Below are positions 23,027-35,800 of a stretch of 64,000 nt of DNA, piece by piece. Under the pieces are notes generated by a model, which had not been told where the DNA came from, did no database searches, and saw nothing but the letters and a program-made list of their open reading frames with translations. This stretch comes from Branchiostoma floridae (lineage: Eukaryota > Chordata > Leptocardii > Amphioxiformes > Branchiostomatidae): assembly GCF_000003815.2 (NCBI RefSeq), contig NC_049996.1, forward strand, positions 6,156,012 through 6,220,011, in the 5' to 3' direction. The translations under genes were made by a program, and so were the position numbers. Within the stretch, counting starts at the first letter, position 1; each line of letters opens with the position of its first letter.

Positions 23027-26000
23027 ATGACACCAAGCATATTTCTGCTGAGTCTGTTGGTGACAGTCGTCAGTCCCGGCGTCGGTTTAGGCATATTTAA
23101 GAAGGACGATGACGATGGCGCTACCTGCTCTCTCAAATGTGATGATGGAGTGAGCGGGAAGTTGAACATGAAGGGCATGAAGGGAGACTCAGGTAGGGGG
23201 AACTGGTTCTGTTTTATAGAGGGATACATTCAACAGTTTCATGTTTAGAGGAATATATTCAACTCAGACTTTCCATGTCATCGTCGTAATCATCACAAAC
23301 ACAAAACCGAAAGTCTTCTTCGCTTCTTACTCTGTTACCTTACCTTCTTCTTACTTAGTTAGTTTAGCGTGGCTCTCAGGACTATCCAGTTGGTGGTAAA
23401 CTAACCAGGATGACAGGATGATACAAACAGATGTCTACTACTAGACCTGGCTAGAATCTCCTCATTATAACTCGTGTAATCGGACAACTTTGATATGTTC
23501 ATACGCTAAACCTTGGAGAAGGTGGTGGCGGTAAGCGCTACTCTTTTGAGACAAGTAATGATAACGTTACGTTATACGTTATACTAGTATTGAGGATGAA
23601 CTGAATTGAGTATTGCGAACCACTGATTGTGAAATTTGCAGCTGTGGACCACTGATTAGCCACTGAATTATCTTAGTAATCATCTTTTTTCGTAACTATC
23701 GTCCACAACAGCATGTTATACACTATAGAAAATAACTGACTTTTGCTTAAGTTTTCTTCAACGTTCATTGCCATAATTCGCACCAGAGAAGCCATGTCTT
23801 GGTGGATTCCGGGTAGTCAGTAGCTAGTTGTGTCTTGTTGTGTCATGTGCAGGTGAAGCAGGTGCTCCCGGTGTGCCAGGTGGCCCGGGGCAGGTGGGGG
23901 ATCCCGGACCGGAGGGACCAGCGGGGCCTCCAGGTGCAAAGGTACCGCTGACTCATGTAAACCAGTGTCAGTTTTTGTCAATCCAACTTCCCAATGACAC
24001 ATCGTAAATCAATACATTAATCGCTTTATCAATTTACTTACTTACTTATGTCCCTACACACTTGTGCGAATTTTCAAGTCCGTATGAGTTGCATATTGAT
24101 ATCTGTGTTTTTTTCTTATTTAAAGTTTGCGGAGAAGAACTACGCTTTTTTCTACTTTAATCTACCTCTGTGCAGCCTGGTTGGCTTACCGGAAAAAGAT
24201 TTTTTTTTGGCCTCAAATTCTCCTGAGCCAATATAATGTCAATACGAAACTCTTGTTGAGTTCAATATACGTACAAGTGCCTCTCAAAGACAACCAAATC
24301 AACCTGTAGCAGATTCGAATGGCTTCTATGGCCCAGCTGTCGCAGTTTCACAATTTTTTTTCATTGAAAGAATTGATGGTTATTGATTGGCCTGTATCAA
24401 AATGGATTTTTTAGAGGAAAAAAACAGGTCATTGCGTGTGTATGTGTGTGTTTGGTCATGAGTTAGGTATGGTAGCAAGTAGTACTCTTGGAACGAAGTG
24501 TAAGTGGTTTTGGTTGTGCCTTTTTGAACTGTACTGCACGTTTTTGTTAGAAACTTGCCATTTCTTTGTCGGCAGCAGGGTCATGCCTCCTCGTAATTTA
24601 GAGCTCGCAGACTCGTCGTCCAATCGATTTTCGCCTAATGTGAGGGGGGTATTATACGACACGAATCAGGCAAATGATGGTCTAATGTTATGTATACGAT
24701 TTTGACGCAGCGTTTTGCGCATGTTGCAGGGAGAGGCGGGTGTGCCCGGTCCCGCCGGGACAGACGGTGTGCCCGGGGAGAAGGGTGACCCAGGGGAGCC
24801 GGGGCTGCCGGGACAGAAGGGCGAGATGTCAGCACCAGTCCCGGGAGTTCGTAAGTTGACTTAGATTGACAGGTGTTGAGTATGCAGTATAAAGTTATGG
24901 TTTATTGTATTTTATGGAAGAGTACTCCAGGACAAGTAGTAGTTGTACGTCAACACTAGTGGAGATTCCTTAATAAACAAACAAACAAACAATGCAAATA
25001 CATGACTATCCACCATGTCCATATCCATCCTGTCACTACGGTGAATGTGACTGGTGATGAATATGATACCTGTGAAAAACAGCAGACGATCCATCCAGAG
25101 ATTCATAAGTTATACTGACAACAAATATCCGAAAACAAACATCCCCAAAGACAGACGAGCACACACAGACATGCCAAAGTCAGTGCCTCAAATACCTTTG
25201 GATACACACAAACCTCGGAAACTTGATTTTGGCCGATGCGTCTCCTTACCTACCTTTTAAATGCGTTGTGTCGTATAACAGCAGGGACCTTATTTTAAAA
25301 TTACTAAGCATATCATAGTCTTTCCCATATACAGAGGTTTTCTAACTTTTCCACAGGTGGTCCACCGGGTCATAAGGGAGACAGGGGAGTTCCTGGGGCG
25401 GCAGGACCGTCCGGGCCGGCCGGGCAGGAGGGGCCGTCTGGCGTGCAGGTTAGTCCGTACTATGGGGCAAACCCGCAACATACAATAGTGCTGAATCACA
25501 TCGTGAGAACATTGATAGGTGGGATGTAATGTATAGATGGCATGAAAGCGTGTTGGTAGAATACATTATAGAAATATAGGGACGTCTAACTTAAGTCCCT
25601 ATAGTTTAATTTCAGTGTGGGATATAAAATGTTAGCATTTCTATAATGGAATGGATTGTACTTGTGTTGTACATGTATTTGCATGTGATTTTTTTTTTTG
25701 CCTCACGGAATCAAAGTGGGCAATTAGCATGCAACACACGAAACATCATTAAAGCGGAAATTGCTGTGAACGAGCATTCGACTTTATGTGGTTTGTTCAA
25801 ATTCGGACATTTCTACGTCTTTCCTCAATGATTTCTGTCCGTTAAGGTTGACGGAACGATCTTAAAAGTAAAGGCTTGTGTCAAATTTAGCCTCCGTTGC
25901 AGTCTTCGAACGTGGCTGGGTTTTTAGGGGGGGGGGGCGTTGCCGCGTTGGTTCGCGATTTTGCGAACCAACTTCTCGAGACAAGGCAAAACTCCCTTCC

Positions 26001-29000
26001 ACGGCAAACTCCCTTTCCCGGCACAAGAGCCAACGAATGTCCTGTCCAGCGGAGACGATGTTATGCAATCGTAGACTTGCCGCAGTGATGTTGGGGAGCT
26101 TGGCTTGGAGAGGGACAGCTTCATCGGAGACAAGATCTTTCAATTGGATCCTTAGGATTGCACGGAGTTTCTGTGGTTTGAAACGCTCCTGTATCACTAA
26201 AAAATCTCACTCCTATACAGGACATACAGAACCCACGCCTCACAGCTATAAATGGAGGTGGAAAGAAGAACGATCTTTTGGAACACAATGACTTTTGTGC
26301 GAAGACACGTTTAAGCCCCGTTTACAAATCAAGAATTCAGCTCGGCCGACTTGTCAGCGAGCTCCAAATGGGCATTTTCGGTCGGAGTATGACCGGCGTT
26401 TGGGCGATTACGCGGGCTTCGGGCGACTTTTAACAGCTCGTCCGTTGGGATTTAAACCTCAGTGGGATGTCAGTTGTGCACCAAAAAAGCAGGAAAGACA
26501 ATGACTTGAACTTTCCTGAGGGAAACACCGAGCCCCGTCCAATTTGTGACGGTGCAGATTATTTGATAAAAAGTAAAGCCGATGCTCGGGCTATGTTGAA
26601 ATTCGGCGAGCTCTGACCGAGCGACAAATTCGGCCGGCGTCCGCATGAATTGTAAACCCGGCTTTACCAAGCCTTCCAAATGCTGCATATGCGACACGAA
26701 TACTTTTGTCAATGTCTTTCTGCACAGTGTAGTCATCTGAGAGGAAGCTACACAGGACGGGGAATGAAACGGAACGGAACAGTCACGGAATAGCCAATAA
26801 TGCGTCTCACCGTTGCTCACATAGCTGGTCTCAGGACGATATCAAAAGCTTTCTCCAGGTCCAAGAAGACGAAAAGGAGTGGTTGTCGTTGTTGACGGGA
26901 CATCTCCCAAAGCGGGTGGACACGAAGGATCATATCAGCTGTCCACGAGATGGCTCTGCACTCATCATTGAGAAATGCCTCAGCCATGCGCATCAACTAG
27001 ATTGTAAAATCTGATTGGAGATCGAAATAAACAAACAAACAAACAAACAAACTAGGAAGAGACATCACACGGAGTTGGGGTACCTTCCGGACCACGGCAT
27101 CAGCCGCGGAGGATCAAGAGCATCTGAAAGTGTCCTTTCCACCTTTTAAGGATGACTTGGTCTTTGGTACTGGGTACTGGTGTTGGCACCTCCTCAACGT
27201 TAACGAGGACAGGTTTCCTTTGTTCCAGCGCCGAAGTGCCGAAGAGCTCAGCTGTCGCTGTAGGACTCGAGCTCTTTGCTACATCTTGCCACCAGAGCAG
27301 AGGCTCTACATTTCTCAGACCCTTCCCTTGCACTCCTTCTTTGCTTTTGTTTGGAGGCGCCGTAACGTAGAAGCGAGCCGAGGGGGCCATTTAACTCTAA
27401 AATTTTTAGATAGCATAGCCAGGTAGACAGCCCAGCCTTGGTCTAACTCATTGTGCATCGCCTTACCCCGCCCGCCAGGGACGAAAGATGATGATGATAC
27501 ACGAGTATGGGTTTTTTTCAACAATAGCTTTTTAATAGGACATTTTGAAGAATACCATATCAATGACATGTACGTATGATTGGCAGGCGTTATGTTGCCA
27601 GGATTTTAGTGCCAGGCATTGGGAATGAATTGGCTAAATTTGATTCCATACAGGGGCTTCCTGGTGCCCCAGGTTTGACAGGAAATCCAGGCAGTGCTGG
27701 ACACAAAGGCGACCCTGGTGACATTGGGCCAGTCGGGCCGATGGGGCCCCCTGGGGCAGTTGGACCAGCCGGTCTGAAGGGAGAAAAGGGAGTTCAGGGT
27801 TTACCGGGCATTGGTGAGGAAGGTGAGTTTCATGGTTCAAATTGTCATGCTAATCGGACAGCCCTGGTCGCAAGTTTTTTTATTATTCTTTATTTACATC
27901 AATAGAATTGCGAGATAATGAACCGTGTTATCAAAATGTAAATCAGCTGAGAAGTTAACATGCTATGTTTCAGTGAGGTTAGACATTATTAGGGGAAATA
28001 TCTTATGATTGGTTCGAGCGGGAGCTCGAACTAAGTAAGTAAGTAATATCTTATGACAGTACCATCTGCAGTGAAACACAATAATATAACGCTGGAAACT
28101 CCATGCTGACTGGAAATGCCAGAGTGACTCTTGTATTTTATCTTATTTAACTGTTTGCTTTAACTTGTTGATAAAAGCTTCATGTTTCTGTTTAGGCACA
28201 TCCACATGTAAAACGTTTCTGATGTGACCTGTTTCAATTGTGGTATTGCCGGTAGCATTTTTTTTTACTAAATAGTGTAAAGAAATAACATTTTGCCATC
28301 CAAAAGGCCCTCCCGGCCCCCCTGGGGAGGACGGCCCCCCGGGCCTGCCTGGAAGCCCCGGGGCGAGTGGACATGAAGGTGACATCGGAGAACCAGGTCC
28401 CCAGGGCCCTCCAGGTACCCTGGGTCCGCAGGGACATAAGGGCGCAGTGGGACCGCCGGGGCCACTGGGACCCCCCGGGCCTCCTGGGCAGGCAGCAGCC
28501 GCTACAAGATGTGCATTCTCTGCAGTAAAGACGTCCTCACAGGTATGAGCAGCTATCAGTATATCACATAGTAAGGTTCTTTAGGCACAACCAAGGAGTA
28601 CTTACTTCCAACGTTTCGATGTCTATCAGACACCATCATCAGGGTAGAATGACTGGAAACAACTTCTTGCTGCTACTCCTTATAGCCGATGTAGGTGGCG
28701 CTGCAGCAGCAAGAATGTTGTCCCAAACGTGGCTCAGCTTGTATCTCCCCTCGTCTCTGTCATAAGTAGCAGCAAGAAGTAGTTTCCAGTCATTCTACCC
28801 TGATGATGATGTCTGATCGACATCGAAACGTTGGAAGTAAGTGCTCCCTGGTTGTGCCTAAAGAACTTTACTAAAATTTATATGAATAATTGCCAACCTG
28901 ATGAAGTTATTAACTTATTTACGGATCAGCATATCGCGACTCTACTCAGAGATGGACCCAAGGTTTTAAGACCAGAATAAATACCTAAAGCAGACCATTG

Positions 29001-30726
29001 TTTAAGAATGTGAAGAGAACAGAAGAGTTTTTTTCCAAATATCAACCTCTCGGTGAGACAGTTTGACATGTCATATGTAACTGAGAAAGACAGAAACATC
29101 AGCCGATACAAGTTATGCAAATGAATATCTAATAAGCATAATTGATAAGAAAAATATATTTCAATAGGCAGCAACTTTGAAAAGTTTACATACTTGATGA
29201 AGAATGCCTTCTTTGGTAAGGCAAGACTCATACTTTGACATACTTTGAAGAAAGGTTACTTGTGTAGCCTCCAAATGTGGACCTGATGTTCATAGTTATG
29301 TACATGAGGACATTATTTTCACGGTCAATGTGAAACAAATTACTCGAAAGAGTTAACGTTAAAATCATTAGTAAAGGCCTGAGGTCAAGGAATTCTTGTT
29401 AGTCATTTTACTAAGTAATTTCCTTCTTTTCAGAAATCTGGATATCACACTGCCGTCCTATCCTTTGAGCGGGTCATCACTGATGCAAATTCTCACTTTG
29501 AGAAAAGCAAGTTCACAGCTCCTGTGGACGGCTACTACGTGTTCATGTTCCATGTCATGTTTGACAGTGAGGATGACGGAGGGAAGGTCGATCTGATGAA
29601 GGAAGGTTTCCTACAAACATCCGTGCTCAACCCCCAAGGGCACACCGGCTCACAGGGTTATGCTGGGAACAGCGCTGTCTTACAGGTGACTTGTACACTT
29701 AAGATAAGGGCACAACCCGCCGTACATGCAAATACGTGCCCACGTTTTGGCACGTACTACGTGCCAAAACGTGGACAACCTATTGGGGTCCGTAAGTGGT
29801 AAGTACCGCCTCCGTATGAACTCGTACGGAATCCGACGGATTTGGGAGCACGCAGACACGCCGTAGAACTTTACGTGCAGGCAAAACTTTGTGCGGCCAT
29901 CGGGCTGCGAATCCGCCCTCGTACGTGCCAGTACGAGCGACGCGCCTGCCCTGTACAGCCTGAACGTTTTCAGAAACACGTGGCCTCCCCAAAAACGTAC
30001 TGACAAATTGCACGGTCGGTGGGTTGTGCCCTTAGCTTTAATTAGCGCCTTCAAAGATGTAAGAGACAGAAAAGTGGGTTTGATCTCATCTATTCTATTG
30101 AATTTTCCCGTCAGTATTTGTACAAATGTATCAACATTGTGCATACATCAAATAATGCAAATCTTATCCTCTGCATCCTTTTCTTTTAGAACAATGTAAC
30201 TGTTACTGAGTTTGTGGGACTTAAATGAAGTGCTCGCGGTGATTTTGAGTCTGCGGTGTACGTAGCAACCACCGCGAAAACTGAAAAAAAACCCCACTGC
30301 AAACATGTTTTACAGTAGTAATAGCAAAGGAAAAAAAACGCATGGGAAATTAAGGCACAGTGTATATAACATATAAAACAGAGCACAATATCACACATCC
30401 AAGTGCTTTGTTCGATATTCTTGGAGCTTTTGCCACCATCAATTTTGGTTACATGTGCATTGAGACTCACTAGTCCATGCCAATGCATGCAGGAGTGAAA
30501 ACAAACTATTTTGCCGACATTACTCAATGAAGCTGCATCATTCTGTTGGAGCATAGTATTTTCTTATAAGGGAAAAAGCATTTAAAGTGAAATTAACTTT
30601 TCATGGCTTTTGTACCCACAGGTGAATGAGGGTGGACAGGTGTGGCTTCAGTTCAAAGGAAATGTGTATAGTGACTACACCCTCATCACTTCTTTCACTG
30701 GCTTCCTCATCCGGGAGGGTCATTGA
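23027..30726 (+). CDS. secreted collagen-like protein with C-terminal globular C1q domain
   Basis: Eight exons give 409 aa: 23027-23192, 23853-23941, 24730-24850, 25357-25448, 27654-27822, 28307-28542, 29434-29685 and 30622-30726. All junctions are GT-AG and the phases agree. Residues 1 to about 22 form a hydrophobic signal peptide. A short acidic/Cys segment ([14 protein letters not shown]) follows; its cysteines could link chains. Exons 2-6 encode Gly-X-Y collagen repeats to about residue 275 with a few interruptions, including a GIG break at the exon 5/6 border. The globular C1q domain starts at about 281 (CAFSAV) and shows [27 protein letters not shown] and the closing TSFTGFLI. Proteins of this family form trimers and act as extracellular pattern-recognition or adipokine-like ligands; the family is very large in lancelets. 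An alternative donor at 27812|27813 would drop three codons of exon 5. I cannot assign an orthologue. Confidence 0.9.
25900..27390 (-). pseudogene. broken LINE ORF2 inside C1q intron 4
   Basis: Minus-strand pieces occur in the order expected for one non-LTR ORF2. First comes [13 protein letters not shown] (27390-27100), the segment usually before RT. Then the RT motif [13 protein letters not shown] (about 26880-26830), and finally a C-terminal block [19 protein letters not shown] (26197-26060). Stops and frame changes separate them and a MITE interrupts the middle. It is an inactive relic. Confidence 0.65.
26312..26668. mobile_element. MITE inserted in the LINE relic
   Basis: Left end AAGCCCCGTTTACAAATCA, right end complement AAGCCGGGTTTACAATTCA; both arms continue with CGGCCGA and GAGCTC words. 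About 355 bp, GC-rich, non-coding. Confidence 0.55.
28571..28871. mobile_element. foldback MITE, about 301 bp, TA target site
   Basis: The arms of about 105 bp are near-complementary: GTAAGGTTCTTTAGGCACAA at the left and, complemented, GTAAAGTTCTTTAGGCACAA at the right. Both continue through CTTACTTCCAACGTTTCGAT and GGGTAGAATGACTGGAAAC. TA dinucleotides flank both ends (28569-28570, 28872-28873), as for Tc1/mariner-type insertions. It lies in C1q intron 6. Confidence 0.75.
29703..30037. mobile_element. MITE, about 335 bp, with TTAA at both ends
   Basis: The termini share TAAGGGCACAACCC in inverted orientation. TTAA lies at 29699-29702 and 30038-30041, a possible piggyBac- or Kolobok-type TTAA target duplication. 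The interior holds an exact palindrome around CCACGTTTTGGCACGTA and TACGTGCCAAAACGTGG (29740-29776) and many ACGT words. It lies in C1q intron 7. Confidence 0.6.
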
Positions 30727-30734
30727 GACGTATG

Positions 30735-31515
30735 CTTTGCTGTCCTGTAGCTGGCAAGCAGGACTGAGATGGAAACGTTGCTGTCCTGTAGCTGTCAGAT
30801 AGGACTGAAATGAACATATCGCTATCCTGTAGCTGTCTGATAGAACTGAGATAGACACAATTTGACCTGTAGCTGTCAGATAGGACTGAGATTGAAACAT
30901 TGCTGTCCTGTAGCTGTCAGATAGGACTGAGGTGGACACATCGTTGTCCTGTAGCTGTCAGATAGGACTGAGATTGAAAAATTGCTGTCCTGTACCTGTC
31001 AGATAGGACTAAGATTGAAACATTGCTGTCCAGTAGCTGCCAGATAGGACTGAGATTGAAGCATTGCTGTCCTGTACCTGTCAGATAGGACTGAGATTGA
31101 AACATTGCTGTCCAGTAGCTGCCAGATAGGACTGAGATTGAAGCATTGCTGTCCTGTAGGATCCTGTAGCTGCCAGATTGAAGCATTGCTGTCCTGTAGG
31201 ATCCTGTAGCTGCCAGACAGGACTGAGATGGACAGATTGCTATCCTGTAGCTGTCAGATAGGACTGAGATGGATAGTTCACTGTCCTATAGCTGCCTATA
31301 ATGGATAGGACTGAGATGGACAGATCGCTGTCCTGTAGCTGTCAGACAGGACTGAGATGGACAGATCGCTGTCCTGTAGCTGTCAGACAGGACTGAGATG
31401 GACACATTGCTGTCCTGTAGCTATCAGACAGGACTGAGATGGACAGATCGCTGTCCTGTAGCTGTCAGACAGGACTGAGATGGACACATTGCTGTCCTGT
31501 AGCTGTTGGACAGGA
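30735..31515 (+). repeat. 41-bp tandem array in the C1q 3' UTR
   Basis: About 19 copies begin within about 10 nt of the stop codon. The unit is GCTGTCCTGTAGCTGTCAGA, CAGGACTGAGATGGACA and a short linker. Within a unit, GTCCTGT pairs with ACAGGAC, so the transcript can form a series of short hairpins. Copies at the left are more diverged; the last six are almost identical, pointing to recent growth at the distal end. Confidence 0.9.
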
Positions 31516-31583
31516 CTGCTGTCATGTCATATACTAGTATCTGCATAACTGTAAGAGGAAAGCATCAGTCTGTGTTCTGTGCT

Positions 31584-31631
31584 AATAAAATGCATTGTTG
31601 TTCACAACAGATGTGAGATGTGAAAAATAAA
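31584..31631 (+). terminator. poly(A) signals of the C1q gene
   Basis: AATAAA occurs at 31584-31589 and 31626-31631, shortly after the tandem array. Either could direct 3' end formation. Confidence 0.65.
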
Positions 31632-31639
31632 GCTGTTAG

Positions 31640-32394
31640 TCTTTCTGAACAGTTTTAATCTCTCTCCATTTCTGGGGCAATAGAAGGTCTATACATATTT
31701 CCAACAACTAGATTGAATGAATCCGTTGTTACAATCTGTTAATTATACTCATAACATTTGTTTTACCTACATTTCCCCAAATTATCACATATGAATTTTA
31801 AAATATCATCTTAGCACATCCAAGTTAGAGGCTATCTAAAATCATTAACATTCACCTTATTCACCAATCAAATACCTCACTGCAAAATGCCAAAATATGA
31901 AATGCCTTGAAGCTATGGTATTCAAATATTTTCTGCTTATCATATAACCAAATCAAATTAAAGCACAAAATTCAAATATATTTCTATTGATTCCACAGTA
32001 CGAAGATAATAATGTTAATCTCTTTATTAAGTTACATATATTTTGTCACCTGTTTGAACATCCTATCATGGATTTTGGCAGATGAATAAAATTTCCACAT
32101 CAACCATGCAAATTAATTCCCGGTTTTTATAATCAGCATCTAATCACTATTACACCAAAAAATTCATGACAACCCATGACCCCATTCAAGATTCAGTTAT
32201 ACTCTTTTAAAGTCTCATTTCCACCACAACACAACATTTCCACCAGTTCCATCTGCAGAATCTGATACCTATCCCACCTGTCTGTTCAAGATGCTCTGCT
32301 GTCAAAAAACGTTACAATCTGCCACCACATCAGCTTGGACTTTGAGTAACGTTACAGGAACAACGTTGTTTAACTCAAAATACTTGATTTGCTT
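31640..32394. other. convergent intergenic spacer
   Basis: AT-rich sequence between the 3' ends of the C1q gene and the D-serine dehydratase gene. There is no recognisable feature. Confidence 0.5.
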
Positions 32395-32400
32395 TTTATT
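32395..32400 (-). terminator. candidate poly(A) signal of the D-serine dehydratase gene
   Basis: AATAAA on the minus strand, about 420 nt after the stop codon. If used, the 3' UTR contains the inverted-repeat element at 32459-32748. Confidence 0.4.
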
Positions 32401-32458
32401 GTTTTTTCTTATGTTGATTCAATTTCATAGATCTATCATCAAATGTTTAGAGCCATTA

Positions 32459-32748
32459 CAGTGCTCGAAATACCCACTTGCACACTTGCAAATGCAACCA
32501 CATTTTGCTTGGCGCAACTGTAGCACCACCTGAAACTTTTCAGTTGGAACACCACTTGTCCTCCACCACGTGCATAAGCTTTCGTATTCATTTCTTGATA
32601 AGATATAACACACGTGACCGAAAAATAATGGCTAACTACCTACAAGAAAGTGATAACCGTGGGGCAACCTAAAATGCTGATGGCGCATCCTGGCTTTTAA
32701 CTCAGGTTGCCGCCCGAGCAACCTGGCTGAAGAAAGTTTCGAGCACTG
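32459..32748. mobile_element. inverted-repeat element, family C copy 1
   Basis: Left CAGTGCTCGAAATAC, right GTTTCGAGCACTG. Flanked by CCATTA on both sides (32453-32458 and 32749-32754). Other members with CAGNG-TCGAAAT termini are at 42798-43526 and 44165-44848. It contains GCAACC/GGTTGC words but no open frame. Confidence 0.65.
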
Positions 32749-32820
32749 CCATTAAGACTGCACCATCGAATGTCTACATGAAACAGTCGCAGTCAATGTG
32801 CAGAATTCTCCAGAAACCAT

Positions 32821-35800
32821 TCACCAGCCTCTGCACGGCTTCCACACAGCAACGATGGCCTCTCCAGAATGGACATAGTACTTGGGGTGCATACAGGCTG
32901 TAGCACAGGCCTGAGGGGAGAAAAGGGAAAAAACAATTCTTGTAACAATTAATCAGAACATGTTGATTTGAATATATAAATGACATCCGCACGTGCATCA
33001 ATTTTTGCTGGTTTAAAAAAAATTATTTACAGCTTTCATCACACCACACCAACGCACTAAGTAATTGAAATCAATCCATCCAGGTGTTTTTTGATTATCT
33101 TGTTGACAGACAGACAGACACACACACGATCAAATGCTAATAATGAAAATAAGACTTCCATATAAGGAGACCGTACCGACAAGGGAAGACAAAACACAAA
33201 GAAATGCAGATACAGGAACTGCATGAATCACAATTACTTCACTCCAACTCACGTGATATGGCAGTATTTTGAGCACTGTTCCGATGGGATATTTGTCAAA
33301 GTCCAGGGTTCCCTCCACAGCATGGACCTTCCCCACCTCCTGGGTCATTGATGACAGCCTGGAGTCAAAACAACAATATGTGCTGAATAGGTTTGGCCGA
33401 AGGGTATTTGCTACTATAGGGGTCACAGAATCTTATCACTTCATGGTCTCATCAAGGCCTACATGTACATGTAATACCAAATATCAAACAATCCTCCATC
33501 CAGGTCCACTTGAGGGCAGCTTTTAATTCAGGTATCACTCCGAGTGGGTCCGAGCCAAAAATTGAATGGCTACATGGACACATGTTTTTAGCAGTGAGAA
33601 AATCCCTTTTAGCCAGCCCAACTGATCTCAAAAGTTAGATTGGTTGTTTGTAACTGATTTAGCAGTTAATTAATAATGTTTGGCAACTGTGCGCAATGTC
33701 TGAGGTACACAGTCCTGGGTTCTGAGTGGTGCGGTTGCACATTAACAGGGAAAAAGTGCTTGTGGGGAGCGACAAAGTGTAGTTTGCAATTGCTATAAAC
33801 AAAGAATATATCTTTATTGGTCATTGGCAATTTTTTTATGATCTAGGGAAAAGGTGCTCAACACAGAATGAATGATATGGGGAGGTTTCCTGTAGCTTCT
33901 TTATGAACAAGCCCATGTAAAAAACATATATTTGTCTTACTTTCAAGGGAGTGAAAAAACTAATGAACAAAACCTTTTTAAACAAAAAGTAGGAATTGAG
34001 ATGTTAATGACTGGTACCAAATTTTAGATAGTCCAATAGGAAACAAGGATAAGTCAAGACAAGGTTGATAGCTAATTAGTCACTGGCTCTTGTTTGAGTA
34101 AAGGAGCATTTGGACATTGTGATGTTGTCCTGTGATGTGCATTTTGTGGCTGTATAAGCTTATATAACCTAAATGTGTGCAGTATTAAAGCTGCTCACTT
34201 CAGCTCAGGATGTCCGTCAATAATACCGAATCCCGTGGGGAGCTGCCCCAGACTGTGGAGGCTCAGCGCCGTCCAACCACAGTCCACCAGCAGGTGGTTG
34301 TTTACGGGGTAATGACCAATCACACGAGTCATCACTTGGACTGCAATATCCTCCAGCTGGCATGAACCAAGTAAGGACTGCTGAACATCTGCAAGGTATT
34401 GAGTGTTATCTCAACTTGTCAATAAGATAATATCCATTACCATATCATCATCACAGTTCTTGATAACATTCATTACCATAATAACTCCACTAATCATAAT
34501 ACCAACAAATAAATTAGCGATGAATTTAAGGAGATCTACTAGTGCAGGCAAAATTTAAGTACACCGCCATTTTTACGCCATCAGTAAACTAAAAGTTTTA
34601 CGTCATAGCAGTTGTGAGTTTGTGACGGACCAAAGTTAAATGAAAATTCTTGACAGTACACGTCCATTTTCTCATGAATTTTTGTTTGCTCATGCAAGTA
34701 AATTTTATGGATGACATCCTTTTCAGACTGCAAAAATAGTGAGATAGGGCAAAAAAAAGCAAGTTGGTAACTACACTCATGGCTTCGAATATTGGTGCCA
34801 CTTTTACAACTATCCAACAAGTTTCACTTCAGCTACAACTACAGTCATGGCTACCACACTAGTGTCACTTCCAGTACAATCATTAGGCTACAACACAACA
34901 TATTTGCTCATTTTGGTAACTTTTCGTCGTATTGACCATCTCCAAAGAAGACAAAATTTCTTCTTTTTTTTCTGAAATCGGGCAAAAATTACTGAGCGGG
35001 TGTCATCCATACAATTTACTTGCTGTGGCCTAATACTAACAGCAAAGAAAGGAACAACAAAGGATGCATAATCGTAAGGTAGATAGTGGTAGTTAATTCT
35101 TCCTGGCGGGACTATGGAACCCCCACCCAACCACACTCCCATTATCCATGCAATTCTGTGGTGTGTTACAATTATGAAATTATGTTGTCAGCTGGACAAG
35201 AGAGACACACAAAAAAGATACACAAAAGAAGTGGCAGAGGTAAGCTGTTAGTGCAACAGCAACATGTAACGATACGTTGATCATTTATCAAATTAGTATC
35301 GCTTGAGAGATCGCAATAAAAGAAAAATCAAACCGGGAATTACTGGAACTTCTTGTCATGAAGATTTTTTCCTGCTGATTCTGCAGCCTAGTCATAAAGT
35401 TAACAACTGTTACTGATACGTTTTTTAATTACCTAGTACATGTATAATGCACCTGTACAAAAATATCTCATCTGTCTCCTAGGGGCCTGCATGATTCACT
35501 TACCCAGGATTGGCTGTGTAGCTTAATTCATGTATATACAATGTAACTCCATCTATAATGTGCCATGTACATTGACAAATAAATGTCTGACTTTCTGGGT
35601 CAGAAGAACATGTTTCTTTAAAAAAAAAAAACATTCAAGAAAATGTGATCAATAACAACGTTCAAATGTTCCACATGTATACATATCTTTGGAAGTTGAC
35701 ATCTGTGATTAACTCTCCAAGTCTTCTAGGACAAATGCCCCCTGGGAGCCTGCATGACCCACTTTTACTGTAAGTTTCTTGGGTGCTAGTTCTTCCTGTA

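Noticed and set aside
29680-30144. 154-codon minus-strand open frame
   Set aside because: Most of it is the MITE at 29703-30037; GC-rich palindromic sequence gives chance frames on both strands.
30601-31186. Minus-strand frames with repeating SVLSDSYR-type peptides
   Set aside because: Produced by the 41-bp 3' UTR array, because a non-stop-containing repeat gives a repetitive frame.
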